Assembly (NCBI GenBank): GCA_963578655.1
Contig: CAUZEB010000005.1
Coordinates: 1-29,525 of the forward strand
DNA length: 29,525 bases
From: CAUZEB01 sp963578655
Lineage (GTDB): Bacteria > Chloroflexota > Dehalococcoidia > Lucifugimonadales > CAUZEB01
Direction: 5' to 3'
In this document: positions 17,877 to 25,535 of the stretch, piece by piece
How the letters are laid out: every line of letters starts with the position of its first letter
Numbering within the stretch: position 1 is the first letter of the stretch
Notes under the pieces: generated by a model
What the model was told of the DNA's origin: nothing
Database searches by the model: none
The model's input: the letters and a program-made list of their open reading frames with translations, nothing else
Program-made: the position numbers and the translations under genes

Positions 17877-18127
17877 GTTGTGCCCCTAAATCACACGGGT
17901 AGCTTGCCTTAAATCGATTCGAATTGTCTAGCGTTTGTGACAAAAAGCTAAACAACCTTTCGCAAAAAATAATGTTGCCAGATCCAAACAATGGTCTCAT
18001 GTAGTTAAGGCGATAAGGCAGGCTAAACCTCACACGTGTGAATTTGTTAGGAGGGAAGAAATAACGGATACGATTTGTTACATAAGTGTGATTAAACATA
18101 GAAGCAATCAACCTAATTAGAACATTC
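17877..18127 (-). other. Post-terminator leader upstream of mtnP
   Basis: These ~250 bases separate the riboswitch terminator from the mtnP start. A frame open from 18129 to 17869 has no ribosome site, starts in the terminator tail and gives an unrecognised product, so I do not call it. The only notable pattern is a perfect 10-base palindrome, cacacgtgtg, at 18031-18040. I recognise no other element. Confidence 0.5.
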
Positions 18128-18156
18128 AAAAAAAACTTCTCTTTGGAGAGAAGTTT
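18128..18156 (-). terminator. Intrinsic terminator of the SAM riboswitch
   Basis: On the minus strand AAACTTCTCT (18156-18147) pairs with AGAGAAGTTT (18142-18133) over a four-base loop. An uninterrupted T-run ends at 18128. This is a classic Rho-independent terminator placed just after the aptamer. The 5' arm can alternatively pair with the 3' strand of aptamer helix P1 and the bases after it (18175-18164), which is the expected anti-terminator. Confidence 0.92.
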
Positions 18157-18169
18157 CTTGACAAACTTA

Positions 18170-18291
18170 CTCTCATCTTATGAGCGGGATTCGCTCGCCG
18201 GATTTGGCACCTCGTCAGATACGTCGTTTGTGTCTACATGACCGGTTGCCGGGCTTCATGGGGCCGGTCCCTCAGCCTCTCTTGATAAGAG
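18170..18291 (-). ncRNA. SAM-I (S-box) riboswitch aptamer
   Basis: The minus-strand RNA closes with P1 (CTCTTATC at 18291-18284 with GATGAGAG at 18177-18170). Inside it carries the conserved S-box core: AGAGAGGCTGAGGGACCGGC, then CCATGAAGCCCGGCAACC, later GAGGTGCCAAATCC, and a P4 stem GAGCG/CGCTC. These match the SAM-I consensus in order and spacing. In this class, bound SAM stabilises P1 and lets the downstream terminator form, so genes are off when SAM is plentiful. Downstream on the strand are mtnP, a rhodanese, a PfkB kinase, ahcY and metK, all compatible with SAM control. Confidence 0.96.
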
Positions 18292-18326
18292 CTAATGCTA
18301 TTATTCAATTTTACCTTTACAAATTA

Positions 18327-18355
18327 ATGCTACTATGGGGCAGAATAGGTGTCAA
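18327..18355 (-). promoter_or_regulatory. Promoter of the SAM-riboswitch operon
   Basis: On the minus strand a perfect TTGACA (18355-18350) is followed after 17 bases by TAGCAT (18332-18327). Transcription would begin roughly 30 bases before P1 of the aptamer. The -10 matches consensus at four of six positions. Confidence 0.6.
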
Positions 18356-18626
18356 GATTATAGATTAGGAGCGACTTAATGGTAACTTACTGTTTACCAG
18401 ATCGATTCTTAATTCGAGGAAGGAAACTAGACTTTTAAGAGACTACTACATTCGCGTTACTAACAAATTGGTGGTTCTGTATATTAAGAGTTAAGCTCTG
18501 CAACAATTAACAGATAGGATATAATGTTGGTTGTGTGTCGTTATTAAGACTCACAGGGTTTCAATTTAATATTTCTAACCGAATTATGTGACTATCTAGG
18601 CGACAGATAAATATTTAGGAGTGGAA
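18356..18626 (+). other. Intergenic region upstream of the NIPSNAP gene
   Basis: No gene is seen. A perfect TATAAT at 18520-18525 could be a -10 element for the NIPSNAP gene, but no good -35 lies 16-18 bases upstream. Otherwise I recognise nothing here. Confidence 0.35.
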
Positions 18627-19241
18627 ATGATTTACGAAATACGTACTTACAATCTCAAACCGCGATCCGTGCCCGAATTTTTGCGTAGGACCGGTGAGAA
18701 GATAGATGCTCGAATAACCTACTCTCAATTGGGCGGATTCTGGTATTCAGAGATTGGACCGCTCAACCAGGTTGTTCATATTTGGCCGTATCAGGATTTA
18801 AATCAGAGAGCTACTATTCGTGCGCAAGTTGTGTCTGAGGGGATATGGCCGCCAGACAATAATGAATTCTTAATTGATATGAACACAGAGATATTCAATC
18901 CGGCTTCTTTTATGATGCCCCTAGGAGAGAGAAAAATAGGTCCAATATATGAGATGAGAACATATCTGTATCCAAGTGGGGCTATGTCGAGTGTATTACA
19001 CGCATGGGATAAGTCTATAAAGCAGCGCCAAAAACTTTCTCCGTTGGCAGGGTGTTGGTATTCAGAGATTGGCAACTTAAATAAGCTTGTGCATTTATGG
19101 GCATATTCTAGTTTAGAAGAAAGAATGAGTATTCGCTCGGAAGCTGTGGAACGAGGGGTATGGCCTCCAAAGTCTCCTATACTACCTGTAAGTCAAGAAA
19201 GTAAAATTCTTCTTCCTGCTGACTTTTCACCTATGGCATGA
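18627..19241 (+). CDS. NIPSNAP family protein with two repeats
   Basis: The protein has 204 residues counted from the ATG at 18627, which has AGGAG five bases upstream; a GTG two codons earlier overlaps that site. It consists of two tandem NIPSNAP (dimeric alpha-beta barrel) repeats of about 100 residues. Each starts with IYE(I/M)RTY and contains WYSEIG-LN--VH-W-Y, then IR---V--G(I/V)WPP. Bacterial NIPSNAP proteins are small, cytosolic and of unclear function, often beside oxidoreductases or catabolic genes; two repeats could form an intramolecular barrel pair. The gene converges on the FAD oxidoreductase with a 24-base gap. Identification is firm, role unknown. Confidence 0.92.
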   Translation: MIYEIRTYNLKPRSVPEFLRRTGEKIDARITYSQLGGFWYSEIGPLNQVVHIWPYQDLNQRATIRAQVVSEGIWPPDNNEFLIDMNTEIFNPASFMMPLGERKIGPIYEMRTYLYPSGAMSSVLHAWDKSIKQRQKLSPLAGCWYSEIGNLNKLVHLWAYSSLEERMSIRSEAVERGVWPPKSPILPVSQESKILLPADFSPMA

Positions 19242-19265
19242 CTTCATACGTTTGAAGAATGCCAT

Positions 19266-20387
19266 TCAAATAAATCTGTTAGGTGAAAAGATATCTATTG
19301 GGATGTCAGATGAACCTTTGACGATAAGATCTGATGTTATCTTTCCCATGGCCGGGCCTAGCAATATTCCCTTGCGACCCGCTCCAGTAGTAATGAACGC
19401 ACCCCCAATGCCGAATAATTCCCCCATTATCAGTAACTCGTCAGGAGAGAATGGTCGTATACACGCCGTTTGCTGAATAAGTTCCGCTTCTTCCAGCGAG
19501 GGGATCATCTTAAGCAATGATGTCATTATGTCGTCTCTTCCTTTACTAGTGGGCATTTCATCGAATCCGGAGTCTTCTTCTGTTGTCCCTGCCCAAATCA
19601 GGCCATCAGGTTTGGTAGTGGCGTAATTCTTTGACCAACTAATGGAATATCTAAAGTGGTTCCCCGGTATTCTGAGACGTATAATCTGACCTTTAAGTGG
19701 CTGAATATTCAGAGGCAACCTCAGCCACTGGGTAATATGTGAACTCCACGGACCCATTGCAAATACTACTTTATCACACTTAATTGATCCGTTTTCAAGT
19801 AATATCCCACTTACTTCATTATTCGATGTCAATAGACCTGTGACCTTTCCATGGCGTATCTGAGTTCCCAGTTTCTCAGAAGCGTGAGAAAGAGCCATTA
19901 AGAATTTATAAGGTTCAACTTCAGCTGTCCCTTGAGTGTATACTGCTCCAATGATGTGATTGGAAATACGTGATTCCATTTTTCGTGTTTCGAAATTGTC
20001 AATCCAATCAACCTCGAAACCTTCCTGATGCGTTTGCCAATTTAGATTACGTTTAAGTATTCGCTCTTCGTGGATGTTAAATGCTAGAGATAAAGTTGGT
20101 TTAAGTCGGTATTCTGTATCAATACCAGTTATTAGTTGCAGTGACATAGCTAACTGTCTATGAAGTTTCATGCCTTCTTGCGCAATTAGACCTGTTGGTC
20201 CTTCGATCCCTGCACCTGCAATTGGATTTAAGCCTCCATATGCAAAGCCTGAGGCATGGCTTCCTAATGAGTCTTTTTCAATTACTATGCACTCCACGCC
20301 TTGAGTGGCAAGGAAATAAGAAGTCGATATCCCTGCTATACCACCGCCAACTATGACTACAATTTGTTTTGTTTTGTTGGCATTCAT
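19266..20387 (-). CDS. FAD-dependent oxidoreductase, DAO family
   Basis: A 373-residue flavoprotein of the D-amino acid oxidase / glycine-sarcosine oxidase type. The ADP-binding beta-alpha-beta fold is at the N-terminus (VVIVGGGIAGISTSYFLA), followed by the acidic end of strand 2 (VIEKD) and the FAD-site SHASGFAYGGLNP. VFAMGPWSS and the C-terminal GAFITTGAGRKGILLGPAMG are also characteristic. Such enzymes oxidise the C-N bond of a primary or secondary amine or D-amino acid; the substrate is not evident. The start is ATG but with no clear ribosome site. It is divergent from a class III aminotransferase (about 110 bases between starts), so both may handle amino compounds. No membrane segment is seen. 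Confidence 0.91.
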   Translation of the reverse strand: MNANKTKQIVVIVGGGIAGISTSYFLATQGVECIVIEKDSLGSHASGFAYGGLNPIAGAGIEGPTGLIAQEGMKLHRQLAMSLQLITGIDTEYRLKPTLSLAFNIHEERILKRNLNWQTHQEGFEVDWIDNFETRKMESRISNHIIGAVYTQGTAEVEPYKFLMALSHASEKLGTQIRHGKVTGLLTSNNEVSGILLENGSIKCDKVVFAMGPWSSHITQWLRLPLNIQPLKGQIIRLRIPGNHFRYSISWSKNYATTKPDGLIWAGTTEEDSGFDEMPTSKGRDDIMTSLLKMIPSLEEAELIQQTACIRPFSPDELLIMGELFGIGGAFITTGAGRKGILLGPAMGKITSDLIVKGSSDIPIDIFSPNRFI

Positions 20388-20397
20388 ATTAATTCGG

Positions 20398-20426
20398 TTG
20401 ATTCCGTTAAGGCTTCTTAATAGAAT
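20398..20426 (+). promoter_or_regulatory. Promoter of the second class III aminotransferase gene
   Basis: TTGATT (20398-20403), a 17-base spacer and TAGAAT (20421-20426) form a good sigma70-like promoter. It would give a leader of about 65 bases before the ATG at 20500. Confidence 0.55.
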
Positions 20427-20499
20427 TTTCCCTATTGTAGCTTATCTAATAATCACGTGGTACTATGTGGCTAGTCATGATAAAAAGGAGAAGTGTACT

Positions 20500-21870
20500 A
20501 TGGCCACTAAAATATACACAGGGGAAGAGATTGAGGAACTAAAGCAGTTGGGGGAAGCACACTTTTGGCCACATTCACAGCCAATAGGCGACATGTCTGA
20601 AGAGAGCGGTATCAAATTGGCTACCAAGGCTAAAGGAGTCTGGGTTGAGGATGCTGAGGGAAATAAATGGGTAGATACTTTGGCTGGTATGTGGCTTAAA
20701 AATATCGGTCATGGACGCGAAGAGATAGCTAAGGCTGTATACGAACAAATGCAGGATATCAGCTATGCCCCAGGTGGAACGGTGAGTCCCGTTACGGTGC
20801 AGTTAGCTGCCAAAGTCGCTAGTTTAGCTCCTGATAAAGAATCGAGGGTGTATTTTGTAAGTGGGGGATCTGAGGCTGTTGAATCAGCTCTGAAAATAGC
20901 CAAAGCCTATCACAAAAACAACGGAGAACCTTCCAGATACAAAGTTATCAGTAGGAGAGGATCCTATCACGGTGCAACTCACGCCTGTATGAGTTTGGGT
21001 GGAAGCCAAGCAGCAGGCGCAGTTGATTATGGCCCGATGATGCCGGGGAACATTCATATAGCGCAGCCCAATCAATACAATGGCTACTGTGCGAGTCGTG
21101 GTGGTTGCGATTTATCGTGCGCCTATGAAGTTGAAAAGACTATTTTGCATGAAGGTCCCCACACTGTTGCTGCATTCATTGGCGAGCCAATATCTGCAGC
21201 TGCTGGCATACACATACCACATCCCGAATACTGGCCTACAATTAGGGAGATATGTGACAAATATGGCGTGATCATGATCTGTGACGAAGTGATTAACGGA
21301 TTTGGTAGGACAGGTAGGATGTTTGCAACCGAACATTGGGATGTAAAGCCAGATATTTTTACAGTTGCCAAAGCCCTAACGAGTGGATACTTACCCATAG
21401 GTGCTGCAGTGGCTAGTAAGAAGGTTAGCGATGCATTTTTAGGTGAAGAGAATATGCTCAGACATCTTATAACATTCGGTGGCAACCCAGCGTCGTGTGC
21501 GGCCGGTATTAAAAACTTAGAAATAATGGAAAACGAGTCCCTTGTAGAAAACTCAGCCAGAATGGGTGATTATCTCTACGAACAATTGCAGACTTTGTAC
21601 GAACATCCAATAGTCGGAGATATTCGAGGTGGTATGGGACTACTGTGTGCTATTGAGTTGGTTAAGGATAGGGAAACTAAAGAAAGGTTCCCCAAGGAAG
21701 CCGGGCTCGCGGATAAACTTGGCCGTATAATGTTAAAACACGGTTTGCTCGGGCGAGCAGGAGACGTGGTTTCTTTGTCGCCTCCACTTACGATCAGTAA
21801 GGACGAAATTGATTTCACTGTAACCCAATTAGGTAATTCACTAGGCGAAGTGGAAAAGGACTTGCTTTAA
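20500..21870 (+). CDS. Class III (omega) aminotransferase, PLP-dependent (copy 2)
   Basis: A 456-residue fold-type I enzyme. I start at the ATG at 20500, which has AAAGGAG upstream; the frame stays open further 5' but that part overlaps the promoter and the divergent gene. Landmarks are VSGGSEAVESA (PLP phosphate), SYHGAT, CDEVINGFGRTG with D262, and the Schiff-base Lys K291 in VAKALTSGYLP. The family transfers amino groups from omega-amino acids, amines or taurine-like donors to pyruvate or another oxoacid. It resembles the enzyme at 2656-4038 along its whole length (for instance the N-terminal VDTLAGMWLKNIGHGREEI region), so the two are paralogues with probably different donors. It is divergent from the DAO-type oxidoreductase. 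Confidence 0.92.
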   Translation: MATKIYTGEEIEELKQLGEAHFWPHSQPIGDMSEESGIKLATKAKGVWVEDAEGNKWVDTLAGMWLKNIGHGREEIAKAVYEQMQDISYAPGGTVSPVTVQLAAKVASLAPDKESRVYFVSGGSEAVESALKIAKAYHKNNGEPSRYKVISRRGSYHGATHACMSLGGSQAAGAVDYGPMMPGNIHIAQPNQYNGYCASRGGCDLSCAYEVEKTILHEGPHTVAAFIGEPISAAAGIHIPHPEYWPTIREICDKYGVIMICDEVINGFGRTGRMFATEHWDVKPDIFTVAKALTSGYLPIGAAVASKKVSDAFLGEENMLRHLITFGGNPASCAAGIKNLEIMENESLVENSARMGDYLYEQLQTLYEHPIVGDIRGGMGLLCAIELVKDRETKERFPKEAGLADKLGRIMLKHGLLGRAGDVVSLSPPLTISKDEIDFTVTQLGNSLGEVEKDLL

Positions 21871-21929
21871 GCTGACCTTTATTAGAATAACTTATGTGCG
21901 ATGAATTTTAATTAGATTGGGTTACGACG

Positions 21930-21958
21930 TTGACCAAATGGTTTTTTATGTTTATGAT
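21930..21958 (+). promoter_or_regulatory. Promoter of tatA
   Basis: TTGACC (21930-21935), a 17-base spacer and TATGAT (21953-21958) each match consensus at five of six positions. A start about 35 bases before the tatA ATG is expected, so tatA is likely transcribed on its own. Confidence 0.65.
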
Positions 21959-21998
21959 GGAATCCAGAAGAAATTAAATCAGATTTTGGAGTTGTAAC

Positions 21999-22187
21999 AT
22001 GCCATTTAGGATTGGTCCGATGGAGCTGATCCTCATACTTGTTGTAGTGATGATTATCTTTGGGGTAGGGAGATTACCACAAGTTGGTGGTGCTATAGGT
22101 AAGGCGGTAAAAGAGTTTCGCAAGTCTCAGTCTGAATCACTCATCGAGGATAGTGATGTGAAAACAGAAGAGAAAGAGAAGGTCTGA
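21999..22187 (+). CDS. tatA: Sec-independent protein translocase subunit TatA
   Basis: A 62-residue protein with the TatA plan: a short N-terminus, one hydrophobic helix (about residues 8-22, ELILILVVVMIIFGVG), a hinge, and an amphipathic helix (LPQVGGAIGKAVKEFRKS). A charged tail of about 20 residues follows. The FG and LP positions of the hinge are those of TatA, not TatB. TatA oligomers form the pore that passes folded, twin-arginine-signal proteins through the membrane. GGAG stands seven bases before the ATG. It is convergent with tatC and separate from the tatBC run, but clearly belongs to the same system. Confidence 0.94.
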   Translation: MPFRIGPMELILILVVVMIIFGVGRLPQVGGAIGKAVKEFRKSQSESLIEDSDVKTEEKEKV

Positions 22188-22222
22188 TTAGGACCTTCAT
22201 ACCCGATACTGCTATGTAGAAG

Positions 22223-22266
22223 TAAGAAGTCCCTGGCAAAGAGTTTGAATAGCCAGGGACTTCTTA
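22223..22266. terminator. Shared hairpin between convergent tatA and tatC
   Basis: The arms at 22223-22237 and 22252-22266 (taagaagtccctggc and its complement) pair perfectly over 15 bases with a 14-base loop. The right arm includes the tatC stop codon. T-rich bases follow on both strands without a long T-run, so it probably works as a bidirectional terminator of moderate strength. Confidence 0.75.
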
Positions 22267-23031
22267 TTCGTCCTCATTTTCTAGAGGAAGGTTCTTAATT
22301 TCATTCGGCCTTCTCGAATACCCCAATTTGGCCAGCCATATCCCTAATTCGTACAGTACGACAATTGGTATTGCTACAAAAGCTTGATTTATTGGATCGA
22401 ATGTAGGCGTTATCATAGCTCCAACTATAAATGCGACCACTAGAGCATAACGTCTTTGTCTTCTGAGCCATGTGGGAGTGACCACTCCTATTCGAGCTAA
22501 GAAAAACATGACAACGGGAGTTTCAAAAATTACGCCCATCCAAAACAATAGGGAAATCATTAGGTTTACATAATTTCCTATACGTATCAATGGTGTCGCA
22601 ACATCAGACCCAAAACTTAAGAGGAATTTTACTGCTGGAGGAAAGAGAAGGAAATACCCAAAACTAGCTCCCATAATGAAAACGAGAATACTGACTGGCA
22701 ACAGAGCATAAAGATAGCGCCGTTCGTTGGAATTTAGGCCTGGAGCGACAAATATTGTGACTTGATAGAGCGTGAATGGTAACGAAGCGAAGATACCTAC
22801 TAAAAGAGAAGCTTTGAAGGCTATACCTATAAACTCTGTGAGATCTGTATAGATCGGCTTTTGATTGGGAATCGTAATAAAATTCTCTGCTGGGCCCATT
22901 AGGAGTTTCAGGATTTGTTGGTGGAAAACGAAAGACAGTAGGGTACAAACAGCTATTGAAATAGCTATCCAAAAGAGGCGCCGACGAAGTTCTAATATAT
23001 GATCTCTAAAAGAAAGTCGTTTTTCGTCCAT
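22264..23031 (-). CDS. tatC: Sec-independent protein translocase subunit TatC
   Basis: A 255-residue polytopic membrane protein with six predicted helices and both termini in the cytoplasm. Family marks include the N-terminal signal-recognition segment FRDHILELRRRLF, the periplasmic-side loop followed by FKASLLVGIFASLPFTLYQ, FVAPGL, ERRYLYALLP, FFLARIGVV and AMITPTFDPINQ. TatC with TatB reads the twin-arginine signal. The ATG has a weak ribosome site 13 bases after the tatB stop, consistent with translational coupling. It is the last gene of the rlmD-maf-tatB-tatC run. Confidence 0.96.
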   Translation of the reverse strand: MDEKRLSFRDHILELRRRLFWIAISIAVCTLLSFVFHQQILKLLMGPAENFITIPNQKPIYTDLTEFIGIAFKASLLVGIFASLPFTLYQVTIFVAPGLNSNERRYLYALLPVSILVFIMGASFGYFLLFPPAVKFLLSFGSDVATPLIRIGNYVNLMISLLFWMGVIFETPVVMFFLARIGVVTPTWLRRQRRYALVVAFIVGAMITPTFDPINQAFVAIPIVVLYELGIWLAKLGYSRRPNEIKNLPLENEDE

Positions 23032-23044
23032 AGTTATATTTCAA

Positions 23045-23404
23045 CTAATCAGTGTCTTTTTTGGGTTCTTGCTCCACGCGTGTCTCAGGCTCCGTTTCGC
23101 TCATTGGTCGAAAGGCTATTGGATGGTCTTCGTCGTTTTCTACTTGCTCGGTTGTGTACTGAGTTTTGCTCTCTTGGCTTAGTTCGCTGTCAGCGTCTCT
23201 GTGTTTAGTTTCTCGTTTGGTATTATTTGCCAGAAAGTCATCCCTACCTACCAGTTCAGGTATTTCACTAGATATACGTCTGATATCACCGAATAATTTG
23301 CCGAGAAAGCGGGCGGTTTGGACTAATCTATCGGGCCCTAAAACAATAAAGGATATCACGCATATGACTATCAACTCTAAAGTGCCTATACCTAGTATAT
23401 TCAT
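23045..23404 (-). CDS. tatB: Sec-independent protein translocase subunit TatB
   Basis: A 119-residue protein beginning MNILGIGTLELIV, with one membrane helix, the hinge VLGPDRL and an amphipathic helix (TARFLGKLFGDIRRISSE). A long, highly charged Glu/Asp/Lys tail follows. LGPxRL is the TatB form of the hinge, and its place before tatC supports this over a second TatA. I start at 23404, where TAATG overlaps the maf stop by one base, indicating coupled translation. A longer frame to 23449 would add residues unlike the family and overlap maf further. Confidence 0.9.
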   Translation of the reverse strand: MNILGIGTLELIVICVISFIVLGPDRLVQTARFLGKLFGDIRRISSEIPELVGRDDFLANNTKRETKHRDADSELSQESKTQYTTEQVENDEDHPIAFRPMSETEPETRVEQEPKKDTD

Positions 23405-24093
23405 TACAACGACGACTCCAGGACAGTGCTCGGTATGCAAGAAAGGCAAGAGTGATATCTAAGTTTGACGTCAGAAAACCCCGTCTTTATTCCTAAGATC
23501 TTTAACATGTTAGTCAGGGTACAAATTGGTAACCCAACAACATTTAGATAACAACCCCTGAATTCTTTGACGGGATTGAATATATCATCCTGGATAGCAT
23601 ATCCACCTGCTTTGTCGAATGTATCCCCTGAGGATATATAGGCGGACATTTCTTGGGAAGAGTACTTTCGCATTGTAACTTTTGTTGTCGTGGATGATGT
23701 TAGGACTCGATTAAGTCGTGCATCGATTGTTGTGATACCTGTTATCACGTTATGAGTGCGGTGCTTTAGCGTTTCAAGCATTGAAAGGGCATGGGCAGGA
23801 GTTTTAGGTTTCCTAAATATAGTGTTATCCAGAGTCACAGTGGTATCAACTCCTATTATGACGGCGTCAGGAAAAATCGATATGGCTTGTTGGGCCTTTC
23901 GAAGAGATATACGATTAACATATGTTTGAGGACATTCTAGTTCTTCAGGGGCATCTTCCTGATCTTCTGGATCAAAGAGTTTCGTAGATATATCTAACAG
24001 TTGTATGATACTTCTTCTTCGGGGGGATCTGGAGGATAAGACGATTTCTCTCCGATTTAATCCTGATGTATTATCTTTTAACTCTTTTGCCAT
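23404..24093 (-). CDS. maf: Maf-family nucleotide pyrophosphatase
   Basis: A Maf/HAM1-like house-cleaning enzyme that hydrolyses non-canonical or modified nucleoside triphosphates. It has the phosphate-binding VLSSRSPRRRSI (usually SASPRR), the catalytic IIGVDTTVTLD, KPKTPAHALSML, THNVITGI, FDKAGGYAIQ and GCYLNVVGLP. The frame is open to an ATG at 24171, overlapping the upstream methyltransferase. I use the ATG at 24093 (229 residues) because the family normally begins shortly before the SSRSPRR strand. Neither start has a strong ribosome site. The C-terminus carries about 25 residues beyond the usual end, including two Cys. It is coupled to tatB by TAATG. Confidence 0.88.
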   Translation of the reverse strand: MAKELKDNTSGLNRREIVLSSRSPRRRSIIQLLDISTKLFDPEDQEDAPEELECPQTYVNRISLRKAQQAISIFPDAVIIGVDTTVTLDNTIFRKPKTPAHALSMLETLKHRTHNVITGITTIDARLNRVLTSSTTTKVTMRKYSSQEMSAYISSGDTFDKAGGYAIQDDIFNPVKEFRGCYLNVVGLPICTLTNMLKILGIKTGFSDVKLRYHSCLSCIPSTVLESSL

Positions 24094-24154
24094 TAAAGTA
24101 GTATACCTGTAAGTAGAGATGTTGCTCAAAAGTATACTATATTTCCACAGTCTT

Positions 24155-25378
24155 TCAGTTATTTCGTTCATATTCTATTATCGCAACAATCTCCACATGA
24201 TGGGTATGAGGAAACATATCTACAGGTATTATTTTAGTTACCCGATAATGGTGATTTACTAGTTTATCCAAATCTCTGGCCATAGAATTAGGGTCACATG
24301 ACACATAAGCGATACGCTTAATTTTAGTCTTAGCTAATGCTTCCAGAACCTTAGGATGACATCCAGATCGGGGTGGGTCAAGTATTATGCAAGTGGAATC
24401 GACTCCTATTTTATCTATTACGTGTTCTGTTTTTCCGTGGATATATTCTAAGTTTCTGATAGCTTCGGTGTTAATTGAAGCATCTTTGATAGCTGAGTAG
24501 GATTCTTCTATAGCGGTTACTTTTCTCACATGTTTGGCTAGTAGAACAGCAAACGTACCCACACCTGCATAAGCGTCAACCAAGACATCCGATTTACCCA
24601 AAGATAATGAATTTTTGATTAAATCTACAAGGTTTTCTGCTTGTTTTGTGTTGACTTGGAAAAAAGACGGTGAACCTATTCTAAATGTATTCCCTAGTAG
24701 CTGTTCACGGTAATGCGTTTGGCCCGTCTCTTCTGTAATATTAGGGTTATGCAATTTAGGTTGCACCAGTGATTCCCCTGTGTGTATACCGTAACGTATG
24801 GATAGTTGCCTTGTCTCACTGCATTTATCTTGCAGTTTCCCCAGGATTTCGTTTATGCCTTTTGCCATTATCATGCAGTTATCGATTCTAACGAACTTGC
24901 GGGTTAAACGATTTGTAAAGACTAAGGAAGCTCCATTTCTAACAGTAAATCTGGCATGGTTACGATAGTTGAAAAGTTCTGGCGATGGCAAAACATTCGA
25001 CACGTGAACATTCTGTAGGGATTGGTAGGCCTGTAGTTCTCGTAGTACAGTTTCCTGTTTCAAAATCAACTGATGTTGGTAGTCGATATGTTGCCATTGA
25101 CAACCGGTACATTTCCCAAAGTATGAGCAAGGTGCATTTATCCTGTACGGTGATGGTTTTAATACTTCTACGACAAATCCTGAAGAGATGGATTTGCCTT
25201 TCCTCTTATACCTGATTATTTCAACAACGACCTCTTCTCCCCGAATACCACCGAAAACGTTAATCTTTTCACCGTTACAATATGCGTACGTATCCCCTTC
25301 GGAAGTCATGTCTTCTAAAGTTAACCTAAGGAGCTCTGGGCTACGCACATCGTTCTTTAGTGAATATTTGTTTGTCAT
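24155..25378 (-). CDS. rlmD: 23S rRNA (uracil-C5)-methyltransferase, RlmD/RumA family
   Basis: A 407-residue SAM-dependent RNA m5U methyltransferase. A TRAM-like N-terminal domain precedes a probable [4Fe-4S] site made of C84, C90, C93 (CSYFGKCTGC) and C168. The catalytic domain shows SPSFFQVN, the SAM loop DAYAGVGTFAVLLA, ILDPPRSGCH and YVSCDPNSMARDL, where C361 is the nucleophile. The closing motif FPHTHHVE carries the general base. The family includes RlmD, RlmCD and TrmA; the cluster Cys favour the 23S rRNA enzymes, but the exact uridine is not proven. The ATG lacks a good ribosome site. It starts the minus-strand run that continues with maf and tatBC, and is divergent from lipA. Confidence 0.9.
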   Translation of the reverse strand: MTNKYSLKNDVRSPELLRLTLEDMTSEGDTYAYCNGEKINVFGGIRGEEVVVEIIRYKRKGKSISSGFVVEVLKPSPYRINAPCSYFGKCTGCQWQHIDYQHQLILKQETVLRELQAYQSLQNVHVSNVLPSPELFNYRNHARFTVRNGASLVFTNRLTRKFVRIDNCMIMAKGINEILGKLQDKCSETRQLSIRYGIHTGESLVQPKLHNPNITEETGQTHYREQLLGNTFRIGSPSFFQVNTKQAENLVDLIKNSLSLGKSDVLVDAYAGVGTFAVLLAKHVRKVTAIEESYSAIKDASINTEAIRNLEYIHGKTEHVIDKIGVDSTCIILDPPRSGCHPKVLEALAKTKIKRIAYVSCDPNSMARDLDKLVNHHYRVTKIIPVDMFPHTHHVEIVAIIEYERNN

Positions 25379-25535
25379 AAAAACCGTATTGGCTAAATAC
25401 TTGTTAGCTATGTACTATAGCACAACCTATTTAATGTGTATCAATAACAAATTAGGACTTCAGTAATTTTTAGCGGGCGTGGACTCTTTTAATCTGGTAT
25501 TATCTTTGTGACAAACCAATTCATATGGAGATGAG

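Noticed and set aside
17869..18129. 86-codon open frame on the minus strand upstream of mtnP
   Set aside because: It begins in the tail of the riboswitch terminator, lacks a ribosome site, overlaps the mtnP start and resembles no family.
20353..20499. N-terminal extension of the second aminotransferase with a hydrophobic stretch
   Set aside because: It overlaps the divergent gene and the promoter; AAAGGAG and the family N-terminus support the start at 20500.
25379..25535. rlmD promoter TTGATA with TATAGT
   Set aside because: The spacer is 19 bases, too long for a confident call.
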